Positions 62,240 through 64,000 of a stretch of DNA of 64,000 nucleotides are shown here, one piece after another. Position 1 is the first letter of the stretch, and every line of letters begins with the position of its first letter. The notes beneath the pieces were generated by a model. The model did not search any database. It saw nothing but the letters and a program-made list of their open reading frames with translations, and was not told the origin of the DNA. Source of the stretch: Dipetalonema caudispina (lineage: Eukaryota > Nematoda > Chromadorea > Rhabditida > Onchocercidae); assembly GCA_013365325.1 (NCBI GenBank), contig JABVXV010000191.1, positions 56,065 through 120,064 on the forward strand, read 5' to 3'. A program made the position numbers and the translations under genes.

Positions 62240-63954
62240 GTATGTCATTATTGGTTTTTCTTTTTTTTGCTAAAATAAATTGCTTAATGACATTATGATA
62301 ATTGTTCAAAATGATTCAATCAAATGTAAACGATCATTCCATTAAGCAAAGGTTACACGATATCATTCAATGTTATTCTTTGAAATGAGACAATTTTTTC
62401 AAGTTTATCTTTAAACTATGTAACGAAACAGTAAGAACAAAAGTAGGTAAATAGCCTAGAAAGAATGATCTTAAATTTAACAATTATTACAAGAACTTGA
62501 CTAAATGACTGCTTTAGATTCTGAAAAGATCAGAACTTTATTAGTTGCTAATTAATATGTCATTATTGGCTAAATTCAATGAACTAATTCAGATCTATGC
62601 AATATAAAATCCATTTCAGATATATCCATATTGGACATATAGCTATCTGATTACCCTTATTCCAATATTCTTATTAACTGATTTACTACTTTACAAACCT
62701 ATTCTAATTTTGGAAAGCGTTGGTTGTATGGTTTTTAGGTACATTTTTCTTGAAATATCACTCCACTTTTCTTTCCAAAAAAATTTAGGCCTAAATTTTA
62801 CGTCAGAATTATTCCTACTTAGAATATTCCCAAGGAAATAATTAATATGCGAAATAAAAATATATGCATATGGTTCTGTTTCAAATTCGAGAAGTTTTCA
62901 TCTCAAATGTTAAATTATCATTTCTAATTTCCATTATAGGATTTTATTAGTATTTGGTACCGGGGTTTTCTTGCAACAAATTGGAGTGGCTGCTTATGGT
63001 GTTGCATCTGCAACCGAACTTGCATTCTATTCTTACATTTATGCAAAAGTTACAAAAAATGAATATAAACGGTGCATTCCTTTTAATATTTAATTTAGAA
63101 TTTGTTAAATTCCTTTTCAAAATAAAATCAAAGCTTTGTTTGACTTTATGCAATTTTAGAAAAAATAAGAGCAGAGAAAAAAGAGAAAATAAAGTGAATA
63201 ATTAATTTTGCTGAAAAAGTATCTTAATGCATTCAACACTACTATTATTGTTGTCATCGCTATTATAGCTATTATTATTATTATTATTATTACTATTATT
63301 ATCATTATTATTACTGTTATCATCATCATTATTGTAAATTTCATTGCAAGGTTAACATCTTGGACACGAGCAGCATCAATGGCTGGACGAACATTTAGTT
63401 ATTTATTCAGCCAAGCAATAATATCCTTTAATATTGGCACTTATTTAACCATAAATCAGGTCGCCCTTATTTCACCCATTATTGTATTTATTATTGGAAT
63501 TTATCTTCCACGCGTAGAATGGAAATCATTGTATGAACGGATGAAAATTAATAATGGTTCGATTTTTCCATCATTTGATTAATTAGGTAATTAATTCTTG
63601 CTAATTTGAAATGTAAAAATAATTTCGATCACTAATTACATAATATTTATCTTCTGCCAATATGATTGTATTGTTAGTCACAATATAAAATATTTGGTTG
63701 ACATTTTCTTTAAGTGTTTCAATGACATGATGAAAAATTCAGGTTAAATTTAATTCAAAACCTTTCACTCATTTGAAGTAAGAAAAAAATAATGATTTTC
63801 AGAAGAAAAACAACTTAATGATCCTACGACATATCCACAATATGTGAAATATCGAATCAAAGAAATTTTATTTGATTTGAAGCAAATTTATGGAATTGGA
63901 TTTGTGAGAAAATGGTCACTTTGGTGGGCAATGACAACCTGTATGTCCTTGCAG
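62093..63954 (+). CDS. SLC19-family folate/thiamine transporter, N-terminal part (3' end off window)
   Basis: A multi-pass plasma-membrane vitamin carrier. Exons 62093-62239, 62620-62738, 62940-63071, 63351-63556 and 63803-63954 join in phase to give 252 codons, about half to two thirds of a family protein (roughly 400-600 residues, 12 membrane segments). Family signs, in order: KPGGPF in the first loop, LNLTEKQLNGEIYP, YWTYSYLITLIPIFLLTDLL, LYKP, then ASATELAFYSYIYAKV, TSWTRAASMAGR and KWSLWWAMTTC. These match the order in reduced folate carrier and thiamine transporters. Whether the substrate is folate or thiamine cannot be told from this part. The gene is transcribed away from the collagen gene. 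Confidence 0.88.
62620..62738 (+). CDS. SLC19 transporter exon 2
   Basis: The acceptor is CCATTTCAG. It encodes IYPYWTYSYLITLIPIFLLT then DLLLYKP and LESVGCMVF, covering membrane segment 2 and the start of segment 3. The D-x-L-x-Y-K/T-P motif is a family hallmark. The donor is TTTAG|GTACAT, leaving two bases. Confidence 0.9.
62940..63071 (+). CDS. SLC19 transporter exon 3
   Basis: The acceptor is CCATTATAG. It encodes ILLVFGTGVFLQQIGVAAYG then VASATELAFYSYIYAKV, membrane segments 3-4 with the conserved A-T/A-E-x-A-F/Y-Y-S/T-Y-I-Y segment. The donor is AAACG|GTGCAT, restoring an Arg codon with the next exon. Unspliced, the frame stops after 12 more codons. Confidence 0.88.
63241..63334. repeat. 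ATT/ATC-rich microsatellite in SLC19 intron 3
   Basis: Mixed ATT, ACT, ATC and GTT triplets immediately upstream of the exon 4 acceptor. They keep an accidental open Ile/Val-rich frame into exon 4. Confidence 0.9.
63351..63556 (+). CDS. SLC19 transporter exon 4
   Basis: The acceptor is CATTGCAAG (an AAG, not CAG). It encodes LTSWTRAASMAGRTFSYLF and NIGTYLTINQVALISPIIVF, membrane segments 5-6, then IYLPRVEWKSLYERM at the start of the central loop. The donor is AATG|GTTCGA. The open frame extends upstream into an ATT microsatellite and downstream to a TAA at 63580-63582, and neither extension is coding. Confidence 0.86.
63803..63954 (+). CDS. SLC19 transporter exon 5 (last in window)
   Basis: The acceptor is GATTTTCAG. 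It encodes EKQLNDPTTYPQYVKYRIKE and an amphipathic stretch ending IGFVRKWSLWWAMTTCMSLQ, i.e. the end of the central cytosolic loop and the start of membrane segment 7. The donor CAG|GTAAAA at 63955 leads off the window in phase 0. Confidence 0.88.
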
Positions 63955-64000
63955 GTAAAATTTATTGGAATAGCAAAGCAAAATTGCTATAAATAGCAGC

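Noticed and set aside
63208..63582. Continuous 124-codon plus frame treated as a single exon
   Set aside because: The first part is microsatellite-encoded Ile/Val and the end runs past a GTTCGA donor; only 63351-63556 fits the SLC19 family and the phases.
1..64000. tRNA, rRNA, transposase, retroviral or bacterial (Wolbachia-like) insert
   Set aside because: I recognised no cloverleaf or A/B box pairs, reverse transcriptase or transposase motifs, or long bacterial-type frames; a tRNAscan, RepeatMasker and BLAST run would be needed to exclude them fully.

Overview
This window looks like nuclear DNA of a nematode, most likely a filarial (Onchocercidae-type) parasite. The evidence is very AT-rich sequence full of A/T homopolymers and microsatellites, compact exons, acceptors of the TTTCAG/TTTTAG type, donors such as GTAAGT, GTTTG and GTTAGT, and two genes of recognisable animal families. 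The species cannot be named from the sequence. Almost all open reading frames longer than 60 codons are chance frames or shadows of exons. The real coding sequence lies in 31 short exons that I assembled by eye from splice sites and reading phase.

Minus strand, 49597 down to 54: one very large gene that runs off the left edge. I read it as a collagen XV/XVIII-type heparan-sulphate collagen, the nematode cle-1 type. From the N-terminus the long form has a signal peptide (49.6 kb), two fibronectin type III domains (47.5-49.2 kb), a MAM domain (45.9-47.4 kb), a thrombospondin-N/laminin-G-like (TSPN) domain (22.9-24.6 kb plus 7.3 kb), an acidic linker with an EGSG glycosaminoglycan site (5.2-7.0 kb), an interrupted Gly-X-Y collagen domain (3.5-4.6 kb), and a Pro/Gln/Arg-rich hinge-like exon (0.05-0.64 kb). 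The endostatin domain expected for this family would lie beyond position 1. Two further first exons sit inside giant introns, at 32.7 kb (signal peptide joined directly to TSPN) and at 8.6 kb (a 405-codon signal-anchored acidic exon with a furin-type RRKR site). This suggests three promoters giving long, medium and short proteins. The three assemblies are all in phase: 1174, 778 and 967 codons within the window.

Plus strand, 62093 to 63954 and beyond the right edge: five exons (252 codons) of an SLC19-family folate/thiamine transporter, head-to-head with the collagen gene across about 12.5 kb.

The rest is intronic or intergenic. It holds a (TG)n and an (ATT)30 microsatellite at 38.2-38.5 kb, several different decayed minisatellites (units of about 25-55 bp), a duplicated segment of about 170 bp at 51.7/53.1 kb, and a few perfect hairpins. 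I saw no recognisable tRNA, rRNA, transposon ORF, CRISPR array or viral gene. The two genes are not obviously functionally linked: one is a basement-membrane component, the other a vitamin carrier.
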